DNA from: Mycolicibacterium rufum
Lineage (GTDB): Bacteria > Actinomycetota > Actinomycetes > Mycobacteriales > Mycobacteriaceae
DNA: 64,000 nt
NCBI RefSeq assembly: GCF_022374875.2
Contig: NZ_CP092428.2
Coordinates: forward strand, 1 to 64,000
Direction of reading: 5' to 3'
The notes beneath the pieces are model-generated. The model was not told where the DNA came from. It searched no databases and saw only the letters and a program-made list of their open reading frames with translations. The position numbers were made by a program, and so were the translations under genes. This document shows, piece after piece, positions 1 to 7,622 of the stretch (position 1 is the first letter of the stretch; each line of letters starts with the position of its first letter).

Positions 1-126
1 GACGGTTTGCACGATGTCGAGCAGGGCGTCGTCGCCGCGCCGGCAGAGGATGTCGGCGTCCGGTCTCGATCCATCTGGCGGTGGCGATGTGGCAACCGCC
101 AACTCAAACTGGACGCGTCGGATCAC
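1..126 (-). CDS. Partial hypothetical protein running off the left edge
   Basis: Reading the minus strand from about 290 down to 1, one frame stays open and its translation has the composition of a real protein (for example CREHFGTAISPG, then RRVQFELAVATSPPPDG, and DADILCRRGDDALLDIVQTV at the edge). No ATG lies in this frame. The GTG at 126 is the first usable start I see, but the open frame before it also looks coding, so the start could lie upstream and use a rarer codon. The protein continues outside the window. I do not recognise the family. It follows the SEC-C/HNH gene on the same strand and may be co-transcribed with it. Confidence 0.4.
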   Translation of the reverse strand, partial: MIRRVQFELAVATSPPPDGSRPDADILCRRGDDALLDIVQTV

Positions 127-291
127 GTCAGTCCCAGGGGAGATGGCGGTTCCGAAGTGTTCGCGACACAGGGGGATTGAGACTCCTGCATGTATCGAAC
201 GGCGTGGATTGCCGGGTGCAGTCTGGCGAGTCAGTCTGTGGCAGGCGGGGCGGCCAGTTCCAGTCTCTATGCGAGCGGGTCGCCGACGAAT

Positions 292-1275
292 CTATCGGTT
301 GCCGCGAAACTTGATGTCAACGAAGTTGGCTTTTTCGTGCCGCCGATAGTCCCAGGCGAACGCCAGTGTCTTGCAGGTGCTGTTGAAGTCGGAGAACATG
401 CGGATCCCATCGGGTCGGTGATGGGCTATGGCCCCGTTGCCCGCTTCAAGCTTGCCGGCGGCGAAAGTGAATGTGAAAGCTCCGAGCGTCATGTCTCCCG
501 TGAGGAAGGTGTCATCTCGGATGTCAACGCTGGTCTCCATTGCCGTCCTGGACTGACGGGTGAAACTTCCTGTAAGGCTGCGGATGTAGAGACCCCAGCC
601 CCGGGGGAGAAGCCCATCGCGGAAGAGATACCGCATGAACATGTTCTGCTCGCGCCGATCTCGCAGGCTCGCGGGTGTGTTCTTGGGCCCGGTGGTCATG
701 CCCCATAATGCTTTGAGTATCCATCGCTCGAAATGCTCGCCGCTAACCAGGCTGAACTCGTTACCGTAGGGATCGGGGTGGCGGAGTTGTGAGAGTTGGA
801 AGCGTTCGAGCGTTTGGTAGACCTCCAACGCGGTGTCGTCGAACTTGGATAGGGCAGTGTTGTGTCTGTTGCACAACATCTTTGAGCCCATAGTGGTGAC
901 CGGCAGGGGTGTTGGCGTGGGATTGCCTTGCTGCCAGTAGGTGTTGCTAGCCGTCACGGTGGTGCCGCCGCCAATGGCTTTGAGGATGCCTTTGCTCAGG
1001 GGGTGTTCGAGGGTCAGCTTTGCGTCACAGTCGTTGGTGCTGGCGGCATAGCAGCGGGGGTGGGCGAATCGGGTTACGGGCCCGGTAAGCCGTGGCTCGT
1101 AGGCAGGAAGACGCCATTTTCCGGTGGGTCGGTGGAGGTGGCAGTCCTCAGACGCGAGGTTCGAACCGCAAGGGCACGGTGCGGTACACCAAGCTGCCGT
1201 GCTCCCGTCGTGGTCGAACGGGACTGGCACCGTCTCAGGTGCGAACGGTTTATTCACGATGGGCCGCCGGCACAT
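292..1275 (-). CDS. SEC-C / HNH-like zinc-binding protein
   Basis: A 327-residue protein of unknown specific role. Near the N terminus (residues 33-48) it has PCPCGS followed by C45, H46 and H48, which resembles the SEC-C zinc motif. Next comes an HNH-like arrangement: HPRC at 72-75, C83, EH at 90-91, then LCNRHN at 134-139 and an Asp pair shortly after. That pattern (Cys pair, Glu-His, Cys-x2-His-Asn) is typical of divergent HNH endonucleases found in defence and mobile loci. The remaining 180 residues are not recognised. It lies 33 bp downstream of the ApeA-like gene on the same strand, so the two may form a defence operon. The nuclease call is an inference from the motif only. Confidence 0.6.
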   Translation of the reverse strand: MCRRPIVNKPFAPETVPVPFDHDGSTAAWCTAPCPCGSNLASEDCHLHRPTGKWRLPAYEPRLTGPVTRFAHPRCYAASTNDCDAKLTLEHPLSKGILKAIGGGTTVTASNTYWQQGNPTPTPLPVTTMGSKMLCNRHNTALSKFDDTALEVYQTLERFQLSQLRHPDPYGNEFSLVSGEHFERWILKALWGMTTGPKNTPASLRDRREQNMFMRYLFRDGLLPRGWGLYIRSLTGSFTRQSRTAMETSVDIRDDTFLTGDMTLGAFTFTFAAGKLEAGNGAIAHHRPDGIRMFSDFNSTCKTLAFAWDYRRHEKANFVDIKFRGNR

Positions 1276-1308
1276 CCGTTCCCAGTCTGCACGGCCCGCG
1301 GTGTGCGC

Positions 1309-2700
1309 TTAGCGGCGTGCATGAGTGGTTCCCGCTAGGAGTTCGCGGACGTTGGTCTGGTGGTGGTGGTATGCCGACGAGAGCTCATATGCCCCCACGA
1401 TGTTGGCGGGATTGACCTGCGCTTGGACGAGAAGGACAGTTCGAAGTACCCACCGCAGTGAGTAGCTGGCGGCCACCAAGGTGTTGATGAAGCCGTCGTG
1501 GGCGTCCAGATCGTCCTCTGTGCCTCGATGGGCGAGAATGTTGCGTACGGAGTGGATGGCGGCCGGCCAGTCTGCGAACTCGGCCACGATACCGGGCACG
1601 GCGGAGACTGCGGTGCCCACCAGGTCGTCCATCATTGTGCGGAACGTGGACTCGTTGATGAACGCGAAGGCGTTGTTCATGGCCTCGCCGAACGCCGTGA
1701 GGTCAGCTTCGGTCAGTTCGGGTCGGTCGTCGCGGTCGATGGACCGCACCGCCGCCAGGGCTGCGACGCGCGCTGCTTTGCGGGCTGCCCGGAGGTCTGT
1801 TCTAGAGAGAGCAGCCACCCGCTTCTTGTCTGGGTACAGGCGGCGATGGAGTCCTTCGGCTACGGCCGCGAGCGTGAGGACGGAGGTCTGGATGGCGACG
1901 CCTGTGAGGTCGTCGAGCGCAGCGGCATCAAGTCCATTGCTACGGCGTCGGAAGTCGATCCATACCGCGCAACGCTGGGGGGTGAGATAGGAAGCGTCGA
2001 AAAGTTCGTGGTGTCCAGTCGGGGCGGGCTGTTCGTATCGGTGCACCAGCAGCCAGGGGCCGGCGGGGGATTGTCGAACCGCTAGTTCGACGGCTTCGGC
2101 GGGGTGCGAGGTGAACAGGGTCGCCAGCGTTTCGGTGGGGTGTAGGACCGCCCTGTCATAATCGAGGACGCTCATCGGCTCGGCAGGAGTGAACTCAAAC
2201 CACTGGCTTCCTCCGTCGTTCAGGGAAACGAGACGGCCGCCGTCGGTGGTGTCAGCGTGTCCATCGGCGTGCCGCAGCCAATTGGGCCCTGTGAGGCGAA
2301 ATCGGCCGGCGTAAAACACGTGTTCGCGGTCCACGTGGGCGTCGTGGATGATGTGCCGGATGGTGCCAAACCGTTGGCGGTACTGCGGTGGATAAGAGGA
2401 GCTAGGATCAGTCATTCCGCCCTGCGCGCCGATCACTGATACTTCGCGGCCATTATCGAGCACCCCGTGAATGTCGCGTGGGGACCAGTCAGCGACGAGG
2501 TCGTCTGAGTTGCCGCCGTCGATGATGGTGGTTCCACCTTGAGGGGATGTTTCGATGCGAAAAGCACGTTCCTCGAAGATGGGCCCAAGCGTCTCCAGCA
2601 CCGGCGCTGGCGCGATCGTCAACTGACCCCGAACTTGACGTTCGGGCGCATCGATTTGCCAGAACGTCCCTTCCAACGAATCAGTGCTTCCTGGTTGCAT
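1309..2700 (-). CDS. apeA: ApeA-like HEPN anti-phage defence protein
   Basis: A 463-residue protein. The N terminus (GTFWQIDAPERQVRGQLTI, about residues 11-29) matches the opening of the ApeA N-terminal domain family, a beta-rich region of roughly 230 residues. The C-terminal third is helical and contains RNILAH at residues 386-391 (bases 1528-1545), which is the R-x4-H catalytic motif of HEPN ribonucleases. ApeA proteins are known as single-gene abortive-infection defences in which the HEPN domain cleaves RNA after phage sensing. The gene sits with an HNH-like gene downstream and an integrase-regulator module upstream, a usual setting for defence cargo. The domain order and motif are seen; the defence role is inferred from the family. 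Confidence 0.75.
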   Translation of the reverse strand: MQPGSTDSLEGTFWQIDAPERQVRGQLTIAPAPVLETLGPIFEERAFRIETSPQGGTTIIDGGNSDDLVADWSPRDIHGVLDNGREVSVIGAQGGMTDPSSSYPPQYRQRFGTIRHIIHDAHVDREHVFYAGRFRLTGPNWLRHADGHADTTDGGRLVSLNDGGSQWFEFTPAEPMSVLDYDRAVLHPTETLATLFTSHPAEAVELAVRQSPAGPWLLVHRYEQPAPTGHHELFDASYLTPQRCAVWIDFRRRSNGLDAAALDDLTGVAIQTSVLTLAAVAEGLHRRLYPDKKRVAALSRTDLRAARKAARVAALAAVRSIDRDDRPELTEADLTAFGEAMNNAFAFINESTFRTMMDDLVGTAVSAVPGIVAEFADWPAAIHSVRNILAHRGTEDDLDAHDGFINTLVAASYSLRWVLRTVLLVQAQVNPANIVGAYELSSAYHHHQTNVRELLAGTTHARR

Positions 2701-2823
2701 CCCATAAGTCTGCCCGCCACCCGGACCGGCTACGCCGCAATCTCTCGCGAGACATCAGACGCAGTCCGTCAACCGCCAGATCTAGTGAGAATGCCGCCAC
2801 GTCATTTGAGACGGGCATCACCG

Positions 2824-3315
2824 TCAGGGTGGATCGTCGTCGCCGGGCTGACGTCCCTCGGAGGCGAGGGCGTCGAGGTAGGCGTCGTGGTATCGGGTGA
2901 TGGCCAACCGTTCGTAGGTGAATTGTTCGAGCACGGCGGTGATCAGAGGCTGGCCACGAAGTGATGAAGCCATGCGATCGTGGGGCCAGTGCCCGAAGCT
3001 CATCAGGTCGATGCCGAGGACCTGGTGTGGGTACTCGCGCGCCTCGGCGATGTCATTGCGAACCGCTTCGAGTTCGGTGTCGAGGCGTCGCAGCGCGGAC
3101 GCGGCACGCCGAAGATGTAGGTCACGTTGCGATTTGAGTAGTTCGACGCATTCGGTCCAACTCGGCATTCCGTCGCGGGGGAAGTAGACGTGGCCGGCCT
3201 TCCCACGAACGGTGTGGGGCAGCAGGCCGTCTGTGACCATCATCTTGAGGACGTCCGACGGGATGCCGCACTGGTGAGCGGCCTCGGACAGCTTCGCCAG
3301 ATCCGAATCAGGCAT
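2824..3315 (-). CDS. MerR-like helix-turn-helix protein
   Basis: A 163-residue protein. Residues 9-48 form a MerR-like DNA-binding start: a helix-turn-helix (LSEAAHQCGIPSDVLKMMV) followed by DGLLPHTVRGKAGHVYFPRD, the wing region. Residues about 58-90 are charged and heptad-like, consistent with a dimerising coiled coil. The C-terminal part is not recognised. Its start overlaps the end of the upstream XRE-type gene by 8 bp, so the two are probably translationally coupled. A role as partner or excision-directionality factor of the nearby integrase is possible but not shown. Confidence 0.6.
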   Translation of the reverse strand: MPDSDLAKLSEAAHQCGIPSDVLKMMVTDGLLPHTVRGKAGHVYFPRDGMPSWTECVELLKSQRDLHLRRAASALRRLDTELEAVRNDIAEAREYPHQVLGIDLMSFGHWPHDRMASSLRGQPLITAVLEQFTYERLAITRYHDAYLDALASEGRQPGDDDPP

Positions 3316-4510
3316 TGGGGGCCTGCGGAGGGGACGTGAGGCGCTCCAGCGGGGTGCCCGGCAGCGTCGAAGGTGTGGGCGTCTCGCTGATGGCGCTGTC
3401 GATCGCCCGCTCGATGACGTTGCGGGGGAACGGCTGTGGCGAATGGGCGTCCCATTCCCCTGCCTCGCGAGCCTCGGGTGCGAGTGTGATTGTGATGGTG
3501 ACGGGCACGCTCAATTCGAACTGCGCAAGACGAGTTTCGATGGCCTGGGTGAGCTGGACGGCGTAGGCGGCGTACTCGCGTTGCTGCTGCTCCTCGAGCG
3601 CGGTGATCTGCGCGGAGATCACGTCCATGGCTTGCTCGTAGGCAATCTCTCCCGGGGTGGGGTCGCGGTCGTCGCGGGCTTCCTCGGTCAGTGTGGTGAG
3701 CAGCGCGATGTCGTCCGGGTCGTCGGTCCACCCGCGGTAGGTGATGTGCAGGTAGCCGTCGTCGGTTACATCGACCCACTCCTTGTCTGTCAGGCGTGGG
3801 TCATCGGGAGAGAAGGGGCCCGGCGGCAGATCAGCGGGTTGCGGTACGTCGTTGGCGCCGGCGTCGACCGCGCTGATCGCGTCGGCGTACGCGTCCTCGA
3901 CGGAGTCGCCGAGATGATCGAGGATGGGCTCTACCCACAGGTCGACGACGACAGGCTCGGTCCGGTGCCGCAGAAGGTCGGTGTCGTCGGCGGCGGTGGA
4001 GTTCAGGGTTTGGCGGACCATTTCGGCTTCCCAGGAGCCGGGCCGGCCGACCAGGGCCGCCTCGACGCCGCCGACGTTAGCGGCCGCGCCGGCTAGCGCG
4101 AGGGTGACGAACTCACCCCAGTCGATCGGAACGCTGGCGCGCGGGTCGGGATCGGCCTCCCAGCTGCCCTCGGCGGTGCGTCGCGCAAGCTGGTTGGTCA
4201 GCCGCGTCGCCTCGGTGAGGACGCCGATGGCGTCGTCGAGCACCTCGCCGTACGGCCTCGGCCCATCGCTCGACGTGGTCAGGTAGCCGGTGTCGAACAA
4301 GGCACCCGAGAGAACCTCGCGGTAGGGCCGGCCGATGACCCGTGCTGTTGCAGCAAGATTTGCGCGATCAGGCAGGCGGCTGATGCCGTTGGTCCGCCAC
4401 TTGCGCAGGTTCTCACGCGACACTCCGATGCGGCGTGCCACCTCGGACTCGCTGACTCCATGAGCGGCTCGGTAGCGGTCGATCATCTCGACGAGCCGGG
4501 GCGTGGCCAT
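3308..4510 (-). CDS. XRE-type helix-turn-helix regulator, large
   Basis: About 400 residues from the ATG at 4510 (MATPRLVEMIDRYR); the frame is open to 4546, where a further in-frame ATG adds 12 residues. Residues about 20-45 (SESEVARRIGVSRENLRKWR) are a clear helix-turn-helix of the phage-repressor/XRE kind. The rest is acidic and of unknown fold. It is far longer than a typical XRE repressor (about 100-250 residues), so it probably has an extra sensing or interaction domain. The region upstream (4547-4594) has several small palindromes suitable as operators. It is transcribed with the MerR-like gene and away from the integrase 3' end, a usual arrangement for a mobile-element control region. 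Confidence 0.65.
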   Translation of the reverse strand: MATPRLVEMIDRYRAAHGVSESEVARRIGVSRENLRKWRTNGISRLPDRANLAATARVIGRPYREVLSGALFDTGYLTTSSDGPRPYGEVLDDAIGVLTEATRLTNQLARRTAEGSWEADPDPRASVPIDWGEFVTLALAGAAANVGGVEAALVGRPGSWEAEMVRQTLNSTAADDTDLLRHRTEPVVVDLWVEPILDHLGDSVEDAYADAISAVDAGANDVPQPADLPPGPFSPDDPRLTDKEWVDVTDDGYLHITYRGWTDDPDDIALLTTLTEEARDDRDPTPGEIAYEQAMDVISAQITALEEQQQREYAAYAVQLTQAIETRLAQFELSVPVTITITLAPEAREAGEWDAHSPQPFPRNVIERAIDSAISETPTPSTLPGTPLERLTSPPQAPNA

Positions 4511-4556
4511 GCGCTCAGTGTCGCGCATAAACGCAACATTGTCCACTGCTAGTTGT

Positions 4557-4594
4557 CACTAGTGCCAACTGTCAGTTGACATAACGATCGTTAT
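4557..4594. promoter_or_regulatory. Cluster of palindromes between regulator and integrase
   Basis: Three perfect dyads occur in 38 bp: CACTAGTG (4557-4564), CAACTG-T-CAGTTG (4566-4578) and ATAAC-gatc-GTTAT (4581-4594). They lie upstream of the XRE-type gene and just past the end of the integrase gene. The last has the same 5-bp arms and 4-bp spacer as a palindrome upstream of the integrase start. They could be operators for the two regulators, or recombinase sites. Confidence 0.5.
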
Positions 4595-4630
4595 CAAGCA
4601 CTTTGGCGCGCCGCAGCAGCGGGCGTGGAC

Positions 4631-5680
4631 TTACGTAGGGTTATTGGGCTCGCTGTCGAGAAGCGCGTAGAGCGGGTTGAGCTCGGCGGCGGAGCGGGTT
4701 TCAGTGCCGGCGCCGTCGACGTAACGCTGCGAGGTGACCATGGATTCATGTCCGAGGAGCTTCATCAGGGTGTAGACGCTGACGTTGGCGTTGGCGAGTT
4801 CGGTGGCGAAGGTGTGGCGGAGCCCGTGCACCAGCGCCCCGGACGCGCGTTCGCCGTTGATACCGGCCTTCTTGAATGCCCGCAAGAGTCGATACTGCAG
4901 AGTTCCGCGGGTGATGCGTTCTCCGTCGGCGCCCACGAACAGGGGAGCGTTGGGGGAGAAGCGTTGTTGCGCAGCGTTGCCAAATTCGCGTCGGCGGACC
5001 TGGGGGAAGCGGATGGAGCGTGTCTGCAGGTAGTCGTCGATGAGGTTGATCAGGTCTCTGGCGACGGGTATGCGACGGTCTTTGTTGCCCTTCCCGCGTA
5101 CATGCAGCACGCCCCCGTCGTCGGTGCGTCGGATGTCGCCTACGTTGGCGTTGAGGAGTTCTTCGGCCCGCAGGCCGGCCAACAGCGAAGTGAAGACGAT
5201 AGCGCGGTCACGCTCGGGCCAGTCGCTGGGTCGAGTAGAACCTTGATCGGCGTCGATGGCAGTGACCAGTTCGGTGACGGCGTGCGCCGGAAAGCTCTTC
5301 GGGAGGCTCTTCGGCACTTTCGGCCGACCGATCAGCGGCATCGGGTTGGCCTCGAGGAGTTCTGCAGTGAATAGAAAGGCGCACAACGTATTCCACGTCG
5401 ACCAGCAGCGTCTGATCGATGCTGGGGAGTGGGTGCCGGCGTAGGTGGCGAACGCGGGGCGCAGGTTGTCCTTCGTCAGTTCGTCGACTCGCAAGTGTGC
5501 GACGGCATCAGGGGTGTGGGCCAGCAGAACGGCGATGGCTTCGAAGTCTTGACGGTAGGCCTTGATGGTGTGCGGTGACGGTTTGCGCACCGCGCGGTCG
5601 GCCAGGAAGTCGACGAACCAGCTCGGATGCACGACTGCGGCTTGGGCCTGCGGTTCGGAAGGGACCACATCTTCCATCAT
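4631..5680 (-). CDS. Tyrosine recombinase / phage-type integrase (XerC/D-like)
   Basis: A 349-residue site-specific recombinase that cuts and rejoins DNA through a phosphotyrosine link. The N-terminal SAM-like core-binding domain spans roughly 15-125 and the catalytic domain 135-335. The catalytic residues are visible: Arg171 (GLRAEEL), a beta-hairpin Lys near 198, His285/Arg288 (HGLRHTF), His311 (LLGHES) and the nucleophile Tyr320 (SQRYV). The length is close to XerC/XerD plus a short extension. The ATG at 5680 is followed by a second ATG, so either may start translation. It is flanked by two related palindromes (4581-4594 and 5695-5712). It probably mobilised the neighbouring defence cargo. 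Confidence 0.9.
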   Translation of the reverse strand: MMEDVVPSEPQAQAAVVHPSWFVDFLADRAVRKPSPHTIKAYRQDFEAIAVLLAHTPDAVAHLRVDELTKDNLRPAFATYAGTHSPASIRRCWSTWNTLCAFLFTAELLEANPMPLIGRPKVPKSLPKSFPAHAVTELVTAIDADQGSTRPSDWPERDRAIVFTSLLAGLRAEELLNANVGDIRRTDDGGVLHVRGKGNKDRRIPVARDLINLIDDYLQTRSIRFPQVRRREFGNAAQQRFSPNAPLFVGADGERITRGTLQYRLLRAFKKAGINGERASGALVHGLRHTFATELANANVSVYTLMKLLGHESMVTSQRYVDGAGTETRSAAELNPLYALLDSEPNNPT

Positions 5681-5694
5681 CGCAGAGGACTCAT

Positions 5695-5712
5695 GGATAA
5701 CAGTCGTTATCC
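5695..5712. promoter_or_regulatory. Inverted repeat just upstream of the integrase
   Basis: GGATAAC-agtc-GTTATCC is a perfect 7-bp inverted repeat with a 4-bp spacer, 14 bp before the integrase start codon. The inner arms ATAAC/GTTAT and the spacer length match the palindrome at 4581-4594 on the other side of the gene. It is an operator or a recombination-related site; the sequence alone does not decide. Confidence 0.5.
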
Positions 5713-5957
5713 ACGACGTTCTGCATACCCGTTAGATGCCGCCTGCAGGCAAGAGGTGTGTGGTCTGTCGTTGGGCCGTGGAAGGTGCCTGTGAGGGGTG
5801 AGCTGAGTGGCCGGTGCGGCGGTGGTGAGGGGACGGGGCGCACGGTGGGTGAGTGAGGTGCGGTGGTGCGGCAGGGGCGGCGACGAAAAAATTGGTGGGT
5901 GGCGAATGTGGCTGTGGTGGTGGCACGTCCGGCCCGGCCGGTTTTAGTGTCCCGGTC

Positions 5958-6428
5958 ATGACAGCAGCAGGAACGTCCAAGTTGGAAGCCCGGCGACGGG
6001 CTGTGGAAGCGACCCGGCGCGCCAACGAAGCGCGTGCTGCGCGGGATAAGGCGAACATCGACGACGCCACGAACTTTTTGTACGAGGTCGGCAAGGTCGC
6101 CGAGGTCGAGGTCTGGAAGACGGAGCGCCTGGCGCAGCTGCGCGAGCAGGTGGACGCCGAAGCGGCCAAGCGCGTGGCCACGCACCGGGCGAAGGCCGGC
6201 GCGGTGGTCGCGCGCATGCAGGGCCGTGATGAGACGCTGACGACCATTGCCGCACGGACAGACGTCGGGATCGGCATTGTTCGGACCATGCTGCGGCACG
6301 CTCCGAAAGCCGAGAAGTCCACGCCCAGCAACGGTTCGCACGCAGTAGGCGGTGGCGGTGAGGTTGGTGGCGAGCCTGGCGGTGTCGCCTACCCGGGGGC
6401 CGACGAGCCCGACGCGGCCTCGGCCTGA
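5958..6428 (+). CDS. Small plasmid-type hypothetical protein with coiled coil
   Basis: A 156-residue protein from the ATG at 5958 (MTAAGTSKLEARRRAVEA). The frame is open upstream to 5853, but that part is low-complexity Gly/Cys. Residues about 8-90 are almost entirely charged and helical (many Arg, Glu, Lys, Ala), consistent with a coiled coil. Residues about 95-120 (ETLTTIAARTDVGIGIVRTM) look like a helix-turn-helix. The tail is Gly-rich and disordered. I recall similar proteins as conserved hypotheticals on mycobacterial plasmids, but I cannot confirm it here. A DNA-binding or segregation accessory role would fit; nothing proves it. Confidence 0.6.
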   Translation: MTAAGTSKLEARRRAVEATRRANEARAARDKANIDDATNFLYEVGKVAEVEVWKTERLAQLREQVDAEAAKRVATHRAKAGAVVARMQGRDETLTTIAARTDVGIGIVRTMLRHAPKAEKSTPSNGSHAVGGGGEVGGEPGGVAYPGADEPDAASA

Positions 6429-6443
6429 TGCAGGGGACGACAG

Positions 6444-6674
6444 GTGCGCGTCACGGTGGATGAGACGAACATCGTGTTGCGAGGGCAGCAGAACTCCGGC
6501 GGCCTCGGCGCCGGGAATCCGCCGGCCCTCGCGCATCGCGACGATGCGCTGCGGGAGCTGCGCACGGACCCGGGACTGTTGAGCGCAGGGGGTCGCGACT
6601 CAGGGGGATTTGCAGCGGCGCAGGGCGTTGTTCGGCCGTGTCTCAGATGGCACAGCGCAGCGGTAGCTCCTTGA
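6444..6674 (+). CDS. Possible small ORF, unknown
   Basis: A 76-residue frame starting with GTG 15 bp after the preceding gene (MRVTVDETNIVLRGQQNS). It has plausible composition in its first half and a weaker tail. No motif or clear ribosome-binding site is seen. It may be a real small gene co-transcribed with the preceding one, or a chance frame in GC-rich DNA. The rest of 6429-6759 shows nothing else. Confidence 0.25.
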   Translation: MRVTVDETNIVLRGQQNSGGLGAGNPPALAHRDDALRELRTDPGLLSAGGRDSGGFAAAQGVVRPCLRWHSAAVAP

Positions 6675-6759
6675 ACGCCGCTGCGGCCCTGTCAGTCGGG
6701 ACGCCGCAGGCGGCTCTGGACAGGCCCAGTGTCTGTGCACGGACGTAGGGTCAGCGGCC

Positions 6760-7262
6760 TTGAGAAGCGCGGGACAGCTGGTTGTTGATCGGCTGTTGCA
6801 CGCCGCTGAGATTGCCCGGTTTCATAGCCACGTCGTCTGTGGGCCAACGCCTTCGGATTGCAACATCTGGACCGGGGCGATCGGTGCCGATGGTTACGGC
6901 CGTTTCTATCTCACGCGCGACGGTGTGGGGTTCTGTGTGCGTCCGCATCGCTACGCGTTGGCGATCGCAGGCGGAAGCGTGGCGGCGGGCGTGCTGGGTT
7001 TGCACGAATGCGACAACCCGGTGTCGTAAAAATCGCGGCCGCGACAGACGTTCAATAGCACGTGGTGTCGGGCTCCCAGGGCGACAACATGGAGGGGATG
7101 GCGCGGATGCGTCGCGGCGGTGGGCGCCATGCGGTGCGACGCTTCGACAGTCGGGGTGTGCGGCGGGAGCGCTCGGTGGCGCTGCGCGATGCGGTGCGGC
7201 ACGGCTGGGACGCCGCCGCGGTGCAGGCGGCGCTGCTTGGTGATCAGCCCACGCTGTGGTGA
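6760..7262 (+). pseudogene. Broken HNH endonuclease gene
   Basis: The first part (TTG start at 6760, about 88 residues) reads CNIWTGAIGADGYGRFYL, then RPHRYALAIAGG and LHECDNPV, the usual core of phage/plasmid HNH nucleases (HRYA..HxCDNxxC). The frame ends at a TAA at about 7027, where CDNPVC would be expected. Homologous text resumes in another frame (VKIAAATDV), meets a TAG, and continues HVVSGSQGDN...ALLGDQPTLW to 7262. So there is one frameshift (apparent loss of a base near 7024) and one nonsense codon. The gene is almost certainly inactive, unless the base calls are wrong. Confidence 0.7.
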
Positions 7263-7622
7263 TCCTGGCGCGGGCGGAGCGGCGGTGGCTGTGTTGCGCC
7301 AGAGACCCTTGGACGGCGGGTTCGTCGCCCTGGCGGGCGGTGTCGCAGCGTCGAGCTGAACGGGCCAGGGGAGCGGCCGAGAGGGCGCCTTAGCTTTCGC
7401 GCTGGCAGTCAAGGTTGATGTTGGGCGTGGTTGGCCGGCCGGGCGGGACGCTCGGCTTTTACGCGATGAACTGCGCGTCTGAGTTGGTTGGTGGGCCGTC
7501 GTGTTCCGGCAGGCTGATTAGTCGCCGTGTGCGGCAGGCTTTCGTGTGCGCCGTGATGGCGGCCCAGGGCGAGCGGGCGGCAAGCTAAGTTGCGCCGTCG
7601 AGCGGCATAGCCGACAAGGCCG
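7263..7622. other. Non-coding stretch between broken HNH gene and IS110 transposase
   Basis: No convincing gene on either strand. The right part is presumably the non-coding end of the IS110 element, downstream of its transposase. IS110-group elements have no terminal inverted repeats, so the boundary cannot be set from this sequence alone. Confidence 0.4.

Noticed and set aside
5691..6536. Minus-strand frames opposite the small plasmid-type gene
   Set aside because: Composition is Arg/Pro/His-rich low complexity, and the plus-strand frame reads as a natural helical protein.
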